A stretch of 64,000 nt of DNA. Source: Platerodrilus igneus (Eukaryota; Arthropoda; Insecta; Coleoptera; Lycidae). Position 1 is the stretch's first letter. Each line of letters begins with the position of its first letter. The position numbers and the translations under genes were made by a program. The stretch lies in NCBI GenBank assembly GCA_036346225.1, contig JARFIW010001750.1, positions 2,666,001-2,730,000 on the forward strand. The letters run 5' to 3'. The notes beneath the pieces are model-generated. The model did no database searches, had not been told where the DNA came from, and saw nothing but the letters and a program-made list of their open reading frames with translations. Positions 54,273-64,000 of the stretch are shown one piece after another.

Positions 54273-54346
54273 GAATAACCAACTACTCAACAACGGAAAG
54301 AAGCCCTACGAATAACCAACTACTCAACAACGGAAAGACGCCCTAC
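54273..54346. repeat. 37-bp tandem duplication
   Basis: Two adjacent units (54273-54309 and 54310-54346) starting GAATAACCAACTACTCAACA, differing at one position. Confidence 0.9.
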
Positions 54347-55019
54347 GATGGATGCCAAGTTCTTTTTAGGAACTGTTACGTTATTATTTTAAACTGTAGT
54401 TATTTAATTATCAATTCATAATTTTGGTGTAATTTACTTATAGGTGTATTGAAACTATTGCACCATAATATACATATACTAATCCCATAAAATAAATACA
54501 CCTTATTGCGTTTTTTTAAAAAGGCTTTATCTTTATTGTATTATTTAGGTTCATGGGATTTTAAACCGCGCATGGAGAAATTCTCCAGTATTATTATGTT
54601 TAACATAAGCGTTACGTGAATACAACACAAAGATTTCATTTTCATGTAAGTCCGGACATTGGTTTATGATTTGTGGTTTAGGAAACCGCAAGGACTGCAT
54701 TTCTCATGGTTAACGTGTAGCTGTGCCTAGCAGTTACGTGAGAACATTAACCTATCTAGGAGGGGATGGCTCGTGAGCATTCTTCGAGTGCAAACGTATT
54801 TTGGTAGAGTTCCGACAGTCAAGTGATCCTTCCCTTTCGTTTCTTTTTTCATCTACCGTTATACAAAATTCCGGCGCTTCGTCGATAAGAGAGCTACCGC
54901 CAGCCAAACAAGGAGACATCTGGACTCCCTGAGATGAAAGACGCACTGAGATTAGTTATTAATTTTTGGAAAATTATGGGAGTTGTACCCAATCTCGGAA
55001 AATATATTTGGAGTTTTGA
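54347..55019. other. no coding region recognised
   Basis: Sequence upstream of the decayed gypsy pol. It may include that element's 5' part, but no LTR or gag could be identified. Confidence 0.4.
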
Positions 55020-55565
55020 CATTGAAGATAAAATTACACAAATGAGCTCTATAATGGCCAAGGATTCCCTTACTGTACAAGAATGAACAGATTTAGAATC
55101 GTTAACAAAAAGATATTTCCCTCTTATGGAAAATAAATTAGGGTGTACAAAATTAGTAGAACATGAAATAATTACTACTTCATCTTTTATAAAACAACAT
55201 TATCACTCCGTTTCGCCTGCTATACAAAAACAAGTTGATACCGAGTTACAGAAAATGTTAGTAAATGATGTGGTGGAAGTTCCGAAGTTGGCTTGTTCCT
55301 CCCCAATACATCTTGTTAAAAAAAAATAGATCAGACCTACCGATTTTGTGTCGATTATTGTTAGCTTAATAAATTGAAGAAAGGAGCCTATCCAATCCCG
55401 TATGTCTTCGATTTTGTACAATCTCAGAGATGCTAAATATCTCAGCACCCTAGATGCTAAGTCAACTTTTTGTCAAATTCCCATGGTAGAAACTTCTAGG
55501 GAATTTACGGCGTTTACGGTTCCTGGAAAAGACATTTACCAATTTAAACGAATGCCTTTTGGACT
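55020..55565 (+). pseudogene. second gypsy-type pol: RT N-terminal half
   Basis: From about 55080 the translation resembles the gypsy pre-RT and RT region: ENKLGCTKLVEHEIITTSSF, then LQKMLVNDVVEV and CSSPIHLVKKK, then after a stop TYRFCVDY and LNKL, YPIPY, a YLSTLDAKSTFCQIPM block (catalytic Asp), FTAFTVPGKDIYQFKRMPFG. Several stops are present. At 55565 it is cut by a 1.93-kb insertion. It differs from the element at 42044-46625 and is more decayed. Confidence 0.85.
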
Positions 55566-57492
55566 TGTAATTGTAATAAAAAACGGGGTAATTAAAAACT
55601 TTTTGTAAGTTTATTACCCTTTATCCTCGTGACTATCAGCTATATACTAAAACTCTCTATTTTTAATCTGATATCACTAGGTCGAGATTTTCTTCTTTAT
55701 ACTCCAAGCCCAGGGTAATGTCAGATGGAAAACGGCTTTAGACAAAGAAAACTCTTAGGGGTTAAACGGCTAGTAGAGTGTTAGCTCTGGGTAGATCATG
55801 AGCATGGGTGATGGGTGGATAATCGACCAAAAATATTTTTAATAGGCGCCACCGTATTTTTTAATACAAGTGCCAACAAAATTTAACTGTGTTTGTATAA
55901 GGGAATGCGGAAACCTTATCTTAACACCACTATCATAGCCATAAAATTTGAATTTCACTCTTTATCACACACTTACCAAAACCTCAACCACCAGATGTCA
56001 AACAGTTGTCTCAGCTTTACCTGTGAACAAACAAAAACACCACATGGACACTATCTGTGTCTTCAAAAGCATATGCCAAAAATAGAATAAATGAATTTAA
56101 ACATCTGTGAAATACTAAAGGGATTCATTTTCATTACTCTGTCTTTTTACTTAAGGAGGATTTGCTCTAGTTTTCTTTCCTAATTTAAATGTTGTATAAT
56201 AAAACGTCTTTTAAAGGAAACAAAAGGAATTCTATTTATATATAGAAATCTGATTATATACATGTGACTGCAATATATATGCTTACTATCTTGTCATAAA
56301 TTTTTTATAAAAAGAATTTTAGTGAAGTTTAACCTTCAAAATAAATATGTATAAATTGATCATTTCTATAAAATTTAGTTTAAGCAAACATGTGATAATT
56401 TATTAGTTCATAACACATGATTTTATTTTACTATAATCATTGAAGCGCTTCCTTGACCATTTACAACAAAGATTGATCATCAGAAAAATAGCGATCATAA
56501 AATGCAACTACTCAAATTTAACTGTAATCTACAAAAAAAATATACGCGAATTTCAGCACCAATAAAAAGCTTTTACATGACCTGAATGTTTTTAAGCAAA
56601 ATGTGAAAATTAAATCAAGACTACATCTGGCGTCTAGATTAGGAAACAGAATCTATACTATTTTTTTATCTGACATAAGTTGTCATTCTAAATATCTTAA
56701 AACACATTGTATGCGTGTACAAATAACTGACAAACTAGATATTTATTCGGTGTGTTATTAACTTTAAAAAACTACTTTATATTTTTGTTACTCTAATAAT
56801 CAACGTAGGAAATCTCATAATAATTTACTATACTTTCAAAGTTACGGAAAGTTTCAAACACTCACGTGTATCCAAATAAATTGCAGGTGCAAAATCATGA
56901 CGTCAGCTGTTGTATTTTTCCAGCGTATTAATCATCAGTGAGTTTGAAGTACCAAGATTCTTTGTTGAATAAACCATTGCTATACGGCGTAGTTAAATAG
57001 ATAGAACGAAACCATAACTGCCTGCTTTAAATTATTGCGACGAAAATTTATTATAATTTAACATTGAAAATTGTTGTTGTAGATATGTCCATAAGATATT
57101 GCACTAAAGTGAAATATATTAGTTTAATTTATTGTATTAATCTATACCAACTGTCTTAAATGATGTATATTATCGTTCCATGTTCTCAACTCAAGTTCTT
57201 CTTCTTGACTCTATTAGACGCCTCGTGTTTTAGTCGGGCCATCTTGACTTTTATCTCTAGTCTACAAAAAGCGACTTCACTCTTGGACGTTGGAAACAAA
57301 AGTGCTGATAATTAACTGGACAACGCTTGGTAACAAGCCTCAGAATATATATCTTCTAGAATCTATGTGTTATTATGAACATTATACTTTAATTTTTATT
57401 GGCTGAATATTTACGAATTAAATGCTTTAAAATTTATCTGTTTTATTATTAATTTATTAGGCTTGGTGTAACAAGAAAAAAAATACGTTACA
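55566..57492. mobile_element. 1927-bp TG...CA insertion, candidate solo LTR
   Basis: It starts TGTAATTGTAATAAAAAACG and ends ATACGTTACA. GACT flanks both sides (55562-55565 and 57493-57496), and the RT reading continues across it (MPFGL to KNGPATFQR). TG...CA ends and a 4-bp duplication are typical of LTR retrotransposons. No coding frame and no repeat of the two ends is seen, so a solo LTR or a non-coding LTR derivative is likely. Confidence 0.7.
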
Positions 57493-58850
57493 GACTTAAG
57501 AATGGTCCAGCTACTTTCCAGCGTCTTATACAACGTGTACTAGGATCTGAGCTATCATAACACGTGTTTGTATCGGAAGAAACGTTGAAACGTTTACTTG
57601 AAGCAGGACTTACTCTATCTCCTCATAAATGTCAAATATATTGTGCCAAATTAAAATATTTAGGTTACGTGGTAAAATACCAAGGACTTCATGTGGACCC
57701 AGATAAAATTTGAGCTATTTTTGAGATAAAATCCCCAAGTAATGTCCCCGAATTAAGGAGAGTTATAGGTACGGCATCATGGTATAAACATTTGTGCCAA
57801 ATCTTTCAACTCTTTTAGCGCCCATTACAAAATTATTACGTAAGGAAAGTGGAATTGGAATAGTGGTTGCGAGCAATCGTTTCAGACAATAAGATTGTTT
57901 GGTATCTGCGCCTAATTTTTCGCTTCCCTTTTTTGTGCAAACGAATGCTTATGCCCATGGACTTGGTGCAGTACTTTCACAACAGCATGATGATGGAGAA
58001 CATGCTATTTACTGTTTAAGTAGATAACTAACTAGGAACGAAAAAAATTATTCCACAATGGAACGTTTAGCAATTATTTGGTTATTAAAAAATTACGTTG
58101 TTCTATAGAGCGATCTAATTTTATCTTTATAACAGACTATTATTTATTAAAATGGCTTGATAATTTTGAAAGAACCAACTTTGGGGGATTGACCCGTTGA
58201 AGCAGTTAGGTTTCGACAGTTTGATTTCGAAATTATTCATCGAAAAGTTTCGGAACATGTCGTGCCGGATTTCCTGTCTAGAACTGTTGCTGGGGTTTTT
58301 GCTATTGATAATATTCTTAATATGAAAAAGAATGAAATAGATAATTGGAATAAAAAAATGCTATAACTGGTATTACAAAAGTCATTACAATATCGGTCCT
58401 GGAGAGTGGAAAACTCAAAGTTGTATAAATAATCAAGAACAATGACCGAAATGATAAACCGGTGCAGAAAACTGAAAAATAATCATACTGAAAGAACAGC
58501 GACGCGATCTAATTAAACAACTGTACGAAGAAATTACTGCGGGTCATGCAGGAGTTTACAAAACTTATGAGCGTCTTAAAATTCGTCATTATCGGCCTAA
58601 AATAAAAGCAGATGTCACCTCTCATATACTTCATTGCTTGACTTGTCTATAAACCGAAACAACGAAAATTAATGGAGTTTTGTCGGACATTAAAACTCCC
58701 TGGCCGATGATTAGTATTAATGTAGTAGATCCCTTGCCAAGAACTTCACAAGGATACTACATACTAGTGGTATGTGATTACTTTAGTGAGTTGTCTCTGT
58801 TTTATCCATTGCGTCAAGCTGCTGCTGCTTTAGTTGTTCGAAGATGTTAG
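57493..58850 (+). pseudogene. second gypsy-type pol: RT end, RNase H and integrase start
   Basis: This continues with KNGPATFQRLIQRVLG. The block that should carry the catalytic Y-x-D-D is missing: HVFVSEETLKRLLEAGLTLS follows almost directly. Then PHKCQIYCAKLKYLGYVVKY, a degraded thumb, an RNase H piece (QTNAYAHGLGAVLSQQHDDG with the first Asp) and an integrase part: LYEEITAGHAGVYKTYERLK, a Cys pair before GVLSDIKTPWPM, and VVDPLPRTSQGYYILVVCDY with two catalytic Asp residues. Many stops and frame changes. The integrase ends early near 58850. Confidence 0.85.
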
Positions 58851-58989
58851 ATGGAGCCGTAGGAGTTGTTTAGAAATACTGTCTATTTCTTTTCGAGTGT
58901 TGGAAATTCGTTCGCGAAGAAGTGAGTCCTGCTTTGTGCAGAATTTTTCGGCTGGGATATGTTTTAATGTGATATTTTATTTAAAGTTT

Positions 58990-59928
58990 CCTACACTCAT
59001 ATAACCAAAGACCCCACTTCAAAGCTTGAACGGGAAATTTCAACACCTTTCAATTCCTCTAATATTCCCAAAACTATCCAAAAACGCATAATACCTCGCG
59101 AATCTAAACCACCTCGCTTGTATGGCCTTCCTAAAGTCCATAAACCTGATATGCCTCTCCGTCCTATACTGAGCACATTTGACTCGCCAACCTACCATCT
59201 GGCAAAATACCTAGCAAATTTCTTAAAATCCTATTCCGGTACAATCCCTACTAATGTTTTAAACACCACTCATTTCATAGAACTAATTGCAATTATTGAA
59301 CTAGGCCCTAATGATATACTAGTCAGTTTTGATGTAACATCCTTATTTACAAACATGCCTGTAATAGACACTGTGTCCATTATTAAACAACTCCTACCTC
59401 AAGAAAACGAATTTAAGTTCCTGGCCACGCTCATTGAAAAATGCTTAACTTCTACCTATTTTGTCTTCGACGGACAAACAAACTTTTGGCACACCAATGG
59501 GCTCACCTATATCCCCCATTGTGGCCAATATATTCATGGAGTCTTTGGAATCCAAGGCTCTAGAATCCACAGACCTTAAACCAAAAACTTGGCTCCGTTA
59601 TGCAGATGACATTTTTGTAATCTGGCCCCATGGACACCATTCCTTGATGTTCTGGTGGAGCGCCAACCTAAAAAATAGTATTATAAAAAACGGCTATCGC
59701 AACTCAGATATCGACAGAATAATAAACCGGCATCTGCATCCAACACGAACTCCAAAACCACGCTGTAATCCCGACACACGATCTTTAGCAATCCTTCTTT
59801 ATATACACAGAGTAACAGACCGAATTGGCAAAATTCTACGTAAATACAACATCAAAACAAACTATAAGCCCGCTAATAAAATTTCACGAATATTTCCAAC
59901 CCCAAAAGATTCCGAAAACAAGTCTTAA
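58990..59928 (+). pseudogene. Penelope-like reverse transcriptase, partial
   Basis: The frame 59118-59579 has MYGLPKVHKPDMPLRPILST, FDSPTYHLAKYLANFLKSYS and ILVSFDVTSLFTNMPV (first catalytic Asp). After a frameshift near 59490, frame 59461-59928 has FGTPMGSPISPIVANIFMES and TWLRYADDIFVIWPHG (the other two Asp). A deletion then joins the palm directly to SIIKNGYRNSDIDRIINRHL, so the part between palm and thumb is lost. The end includes IYIHRVTDRIGKILRKYNIK-like sequence leading into the nuclease. Confidence 0.88.
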
Positions 59929-60329
59929 AGGCCCAGGCGTATATAGTATCACTTGCAGCTGCGGTTTAGTATACATAGGAGAAACAGGACGGTCAGTACA
60001 GACTAGACCAAACGAGCATAAGCGATGCTTAAGAACAAGCCAATGCAATCGCTCAGCGGTGGCCGAACACCAACATGAAACAAGGCATACCATTAACTTT
60101 GACAAGACGAAACTAATTGCCAGAATTCCATTTTTCTACAATAGAAAAATCAGAATCCGTAGAAATCACCAAAAATTCTAATAAACTAAACAAAGACAAT
60201 GGCTACTATCTTTCCCCATTTGGAAAACAAGCATATGTTCACAACAGCGGAACCGTAATGTTCATTGATCCGCTACGACACTCTTCTCTATTCATGATGA
60301 CTCATGCATCAAGTTCTCGCCCTATATAA
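59825..60329 (+). pseudogene. GIY-YIG endonuclease domain of the second Penelope-like element
   Basis: The frame 59825-60181 reads GPGVYSITCSCGLVYIGETG, then RSVQTRPNEHKRCLR, AVAEHQHETRHTINFDKTKL. G-V-Y and Y-I-G with the following Arg, the later His residues and Glu match the GIY-YIG nuclease core; the CxC pair between G-V-Y and Y-I-G is typical of Penelope-like elements. The domain is uninterrupted to about 60120, after which a frameshift moves the end of the protein to frame 60117-60329. Confidence 0.85.
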
Positions 60330-60512
60330 ACTACCACTTTCGCTACTTTCACCAGTTACTTTGCCACAAGACACCTTTTGGCTTAAATGAGCTCGTGAGT
60401 CTGCTAGTTTGGAAGTAACTCTACATTCTCTTTACACCTTAACTTGTCTACTTAATATTATCATTCTTATCTTTATTATTTTTTTTATTTTACTACTTAT
60501 TTTCCTTTTTTT

Positions 60513-60565
60513 GTCCAGATGAAGCCCCTTACAAAAGTGAGCGAAACGTCGACCTTAGTTTATAA
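60513..60565 (+). ncRNA. diverged hammerhead-like motif at the Penelope 3' end
   Basis: GTCCAGATGAAG, then CTTAC-AAAA-GTGAG as a perfect hairpin, then C-GAAACGTCGACC. The order box-hairpin-GAAA-GTC resembles a hammerhead, but the first box reads CAGATGA instead of CTGATGA and an unpaired CCC lies before the hairpin. Probably inactive. Confidence 0.35.
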
Positions 60566-60600
60566 AATGACACGCGTCCAACCCGGAACCATAAATATTT

Positions 60601-63025
60601 ATAGAACTATATAATTTATCGATACAACCAATTTGTAACAATTATCTTATAGGTGAATTCATTTTTTGGATTAGTAAATGCATAATATAGTGCAATAATT
60701 CTAATACACATATAAGAAAATTATACCAAAATTTTGAATTGATAACCTATACAACTCTAGTTTATAATAATAACGTAACGTTGTCTGGAAAAAACAATAA
60801 ACATAGTGCAAATAATATACATTTGACATGTCTGAAATTGCGTTATAATATTCACTTACTTTGAAAGGCCTTTTCGACATTCATAATTAAGTGTCGCCAA
60901 ATCGCCTTGTCTCAACAATCATTTTCGATATTATCGCTACACGGAAGACTGTTATTCTGCATAGGTTTTCTTTGCTTTTGGTTTCTTAAATTTATCACAT
61001 TATTTATTACCTTTTTCTACATTCTCTTAAAAGCACTCATTAAAATTGGGTCGAATTAAAGAAAATTGTAAAATAAAATGTCTCTCCCCAAACACGATTC
61101 TTTTACTGGGGTAACGGTATATCCTTTCACAATTTTGTCTGTTTACTTAATTCCTACATAAGTTCAATCAAAATTCAACCTAAATTTAGCTTCTATTAAG
61201 ATTACGCCATTGCAACATGAATGTATACATTCGTAAAAAAACTTAGTTTCTTAACATCAAAGTGGTTAGGTATTACTAAAAGAAATCCTAAAGAAAAGCC
61301 ATTAAATCAATTCTATCAATAATACTCTCACTTTATTTTCTGTTTCCCATATTTAATTACATGACATTCTAAATCCGATTTGGTGGTGCCCCTAATAACA
61401 AACACAGAAAACAGTTTAATACCAACTTTTCTTATTATTATTCCATTGTCCATTCAAACTATTAAAGTTTAATGCTTTACCTAGCACTAAACTCCACCAA
61501 TAGAACATATTTAAAATCAACGCGCACATATTTTTTAAAGTTTTTAAATGTTTCAACTTCCCTTCACAACAATATCCTGCTTAAATTTAACCAACAATAG
61601 TTCTGTCGCTAAGTCCTCGTTCAACAAAATCATTACTTTCACATATGACTGATTTCCTATTACATAAATACCAATCATTTATATTCACAATCTACATGTA
61701 CATAATTATTAACTATAAACATGAAAACATATTTTACTCTCTGTTTAATTTACCTTTTAAATGGTTAAGGATGTTGAAAAAACACCAGCTTTTCAATTTT
61801 TTGTCCTTCAAACAACAATTCCCTTAACACACCCAAAGCCCATTTATTTGAGGTATACCCGCAGGTAGCACTTTTATTACACCACGTCCGAGTTTTTATA
61901 ATCCTGCGCACGTACAACATTCCTTGCCAAATCTGCAAACGAAATTATAAGACAGATCGTGCATAGTTTAATTTTCTTCTTCGGAGAAGTCCACGTTACT
62001 GCGTTCCGTCCACTAACCTTTAACTTGTCCTCATACAGATTTCAACACGGATCTCCCGCCTTATTACTTGCTCGTTTTACTGCATTTCGACGTTTCTAAA
62101 TAACTTTCTGAACTTAACTTTCAACTGTGCTGCTTAGTTGTTATATCACATTTCCCCCTGTATAAAAATTCGTTCTCACAGTCTAGCATTTTATCTATGC
62201 TGCATAAAGTGTTTTGACACGTTACTTTGTATGAAATTTGTATTATTGTTGTAGTATGGTTTTGCTTTAATGTCGTTGATGGTCGGGACGGACAACATTT
62301 GTCTATTGTAAATTATTTTTAAATGGGAAATCCATACGTAATGTCTTGTAATATTAAGATATTTTTTCATTTGCGGTTTTAAAATAAGTCATCCTCCTGG
62401 ATTATTACACTTACAGTGTATTTAAAAGAAATAATGTTATATATTATTATCTGAATTACCTATATACAAACAAAAGTTCGAACTATCATGCTTCATTAAA
62501 ATATACTATTTGTGAATTCTACTACACAGGGATTCCATATTTAGTCAGCCCAACCAAAATTAATATTTACATCTTATCTGTTAAGTACATTAAAAGATAC
62601 TCAGGAGAGAAAGCGGGTGTATAAACAAACAGATATTAACAAATGCGGCCTTCAATATTCTTGATGTCCAGTTAGAGCGGTAAAGATTCTTGGATCCAGA
62701 ACACTTATTACTGCACTCGTAAAATAATATAAAGCGGTGAGGTAGTCCTATACGGGGACTGACCTCCGAAACACAAATTTATTGTTGAAGCGGTGACAAT
62801 GGACTGTGCTAGGCCGCGCAGTCATTCAACATATATAGCAAACAAGATCGAACTTGAAGGTGAAAACGCGACCCGGTTTATTAAATTAATTTAAATAAAA
62901 GAGAAGATATTACCATTAACAAAATAAACTTAAATTTTATAGTAATAATATAAAGCAACTAAATCAATATATACAGGTTTGGACGGAAAATTATCTGATT
63001 TATAAGTAGCGTATTGAAACGCGTT

Positions 63026-63029
<4 letters not shown>
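60601..63029. other. no coding region recognised
   Basis: AT-rich DNA without recognisable genes or long repeats. A 60-codon frame at 61645-61827 is not supported. Confidence 0.45.

Positions 63030-63072
<43 letters not shown>
63030..63072. repeat. (TA)n microsatellite
   Basis: About 21 TA units. It lacks the TTGCT junction found after several other TA tracts in the window. Confidence 0.9.
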
Positions 63073-63074
<2 letters not shown>

Positions 63075-64000
63075 AGTGTTTTAATTTGTGAGTCATTTGT
63101 ATTTAGTGAGGTGCTTGAACAAATCTGAAAATTTCCATACGATGCTAATCAAGGTTACAATTGACATTTATGTTAATAATTTTTTCATGAACTTAACAGG
63201 AACTGCTATCTTGCGAATTGCTTCCATTACCGATGTTATTTAAGTGATGCATTTATCATTTTATTGCAAATTGTTTAAACACTCTCAGTTTGGGTGAATC
63301 ATAGTAATTACATACATTTTTAGATAAGAGTTGTTTTTGTAGCAATTAACTAGGTGTAATTTCAAACTCCCTTAGCTTGAAAGGCTCTCGACCTTTTTTA
63401 AAAATATGGGTGTCAACTCGTCTGGTTTAGTCTAGTGAGAATTCTCCGGACGACGAATTTTCATGGGAATTTTAATTACATCGACTTTCTGGTGGAATGG
63501 AGTTCTTTTCACAAAATGTTACATTATATGTTTAAATAAAGAAAACAACTAGTTTCAGCTCACGGCGTCACCTAGCTCTATTTTAATACAACATCATCTC
63601 ATTATTTCGGTAAACAGGTATACTTACAAAATTTTTAAAGTTATCCGAACCAAGTTGAACACAAATAACATAACAATATTCCTGAAAACAGGTACATACA
63701 AAATTTAAAAGTTACCTAAATCCAGTTAATTACAAGTAGCATAACAATTTTCCTGCGAACCGGTACGCATACGCATTTAAAATTTCATAAATATCACACC
63801 TTTCCTATTGACCTATAACAATTTACTCACATCATCTACCTTGATGCTTTAATTCCAATATGACGACTATTACTTAAAAATCGATTTTGAAAGTCAAATT
63901 GTCAAACTTAAAATAAATTTAGCGATAGTTGAACCTTGTAAGTTTCTTTCAAATGATTTTGCTGTTTTAGATAGTATCGAAAGTTAACTCATACTAGAAC
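63073..64000. other. no gene recognised
   Basis: AT-rich DNA to the window end, with the tandem repeat at 63609-63795 as its only visible structure. Confidence 0.45.
63609..63795. repeat. 2.5 imperfect tandem units of 71-75 bp
   Basis: Units start near 63609, 63684 and 63755, each with AACAGGTA-like DNA, TACAAAATTT and ATAACAAT.TTCCT. Old, diverged copies. Confidence 0.65.

Larger units (their letters stand above)
58985..60600 (+). mobile_element. second Penelope-like element, 5'-truncated
   Basis: It holds RT and GIY-YIG pieces on the + strand and a 3' end with the ATGAAGCCCC...GCGAAACGTCGACC motif. The sequence begins in the middle of the RT fingers, adjacent to the gypsy remains, so it is 5'-truncated. 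It belongs to a different lineage from the element at 2038-4947: RT motifs differ (YADDIFV against YVDDIFAV). Confidence 0.85.

Overview
This is a window of insect-type nuclear DNA (or that of a closely related arthropod). It is AT-rich, has short introns of about 50 bp next to very large repeat-filled ones, and carries a dense mix of arthropod transposon families. I found one host gene. Everything else that codes for protein is transposon-derived and mostly broken. Species cannot be fixed from the sequence alone.

Host gene: an Mgat2-like gene (alpha-1,6-mannosyl-glycoprotein 2-beta-N-acetylglucosaminyltransferase, GnT-II) runs on the + strand from 20754 to at least 39460. Four exons are visible: 20754-21032, 21087-21328, 38890-39204 and 39258-39460. 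Introns 1 and 3 are 54 and 53 bp. Intron 2 is 17.56 kb and holds a long (ATTTATC)n array, LINE copies, mariners, palindromic elements and a complete-length but broken hAT. Splice phases agree across all junctions, but exon 3 needs a 1-base shift, so the gene is damaged or the assembly has an error. The last exon was not found.

1-8.4 kb: a degenerate tRNA-Thr-like unit, then a + strand LINE (endonuclease/reverse transcriptase type) interrupted by a Penelope-like element (2038-4947, minus strand, with terminal repeats and a hammerhead-ribozyme-like motif), a TIR MITE (5875-6302) and two SINE insertions. 8.4-20.7 kb: two palindromic elements, a tRNA-Gly-like SINE, a pogo/Tigger-type transposase split by a 3.66-kb Foldback-like element (12948-16604), and a SINE with clear target-site duplications (18713-18988).

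21-39 kb (Mgat2 intron 2): (ATTTATC)n; a near-complete but broken minus-strand LINE (27525-33005) split by a mariner-superfamily element (29437-30698); a deleted mariner; several foldback palindromes; and a 3.1-kb hAT with 8-bp target duplications (35039-38134).

39.5-64 kb: a gypsy-type LTR element (42044-46625) with two LTRs, gag, protease and RT-RNase H but no integrase; (TA)n tracts that share a junction sequence; AT-rich remnants; a second, decayed gypsy pol (55020-58850) split by a 1.93-kb TG...CA insertion; and a second, 5'-truncated Penelope-like element (about 58985-60600). Repeated nesting gives a relative insertion order for many elements. The most novel-looking items are the SINE family, the Foldback-like element whose target duplication copies a catalytic codon block of its host transposase, the shared duplicated 3' architecture of the LINE, and the ribozyme-like motifs.
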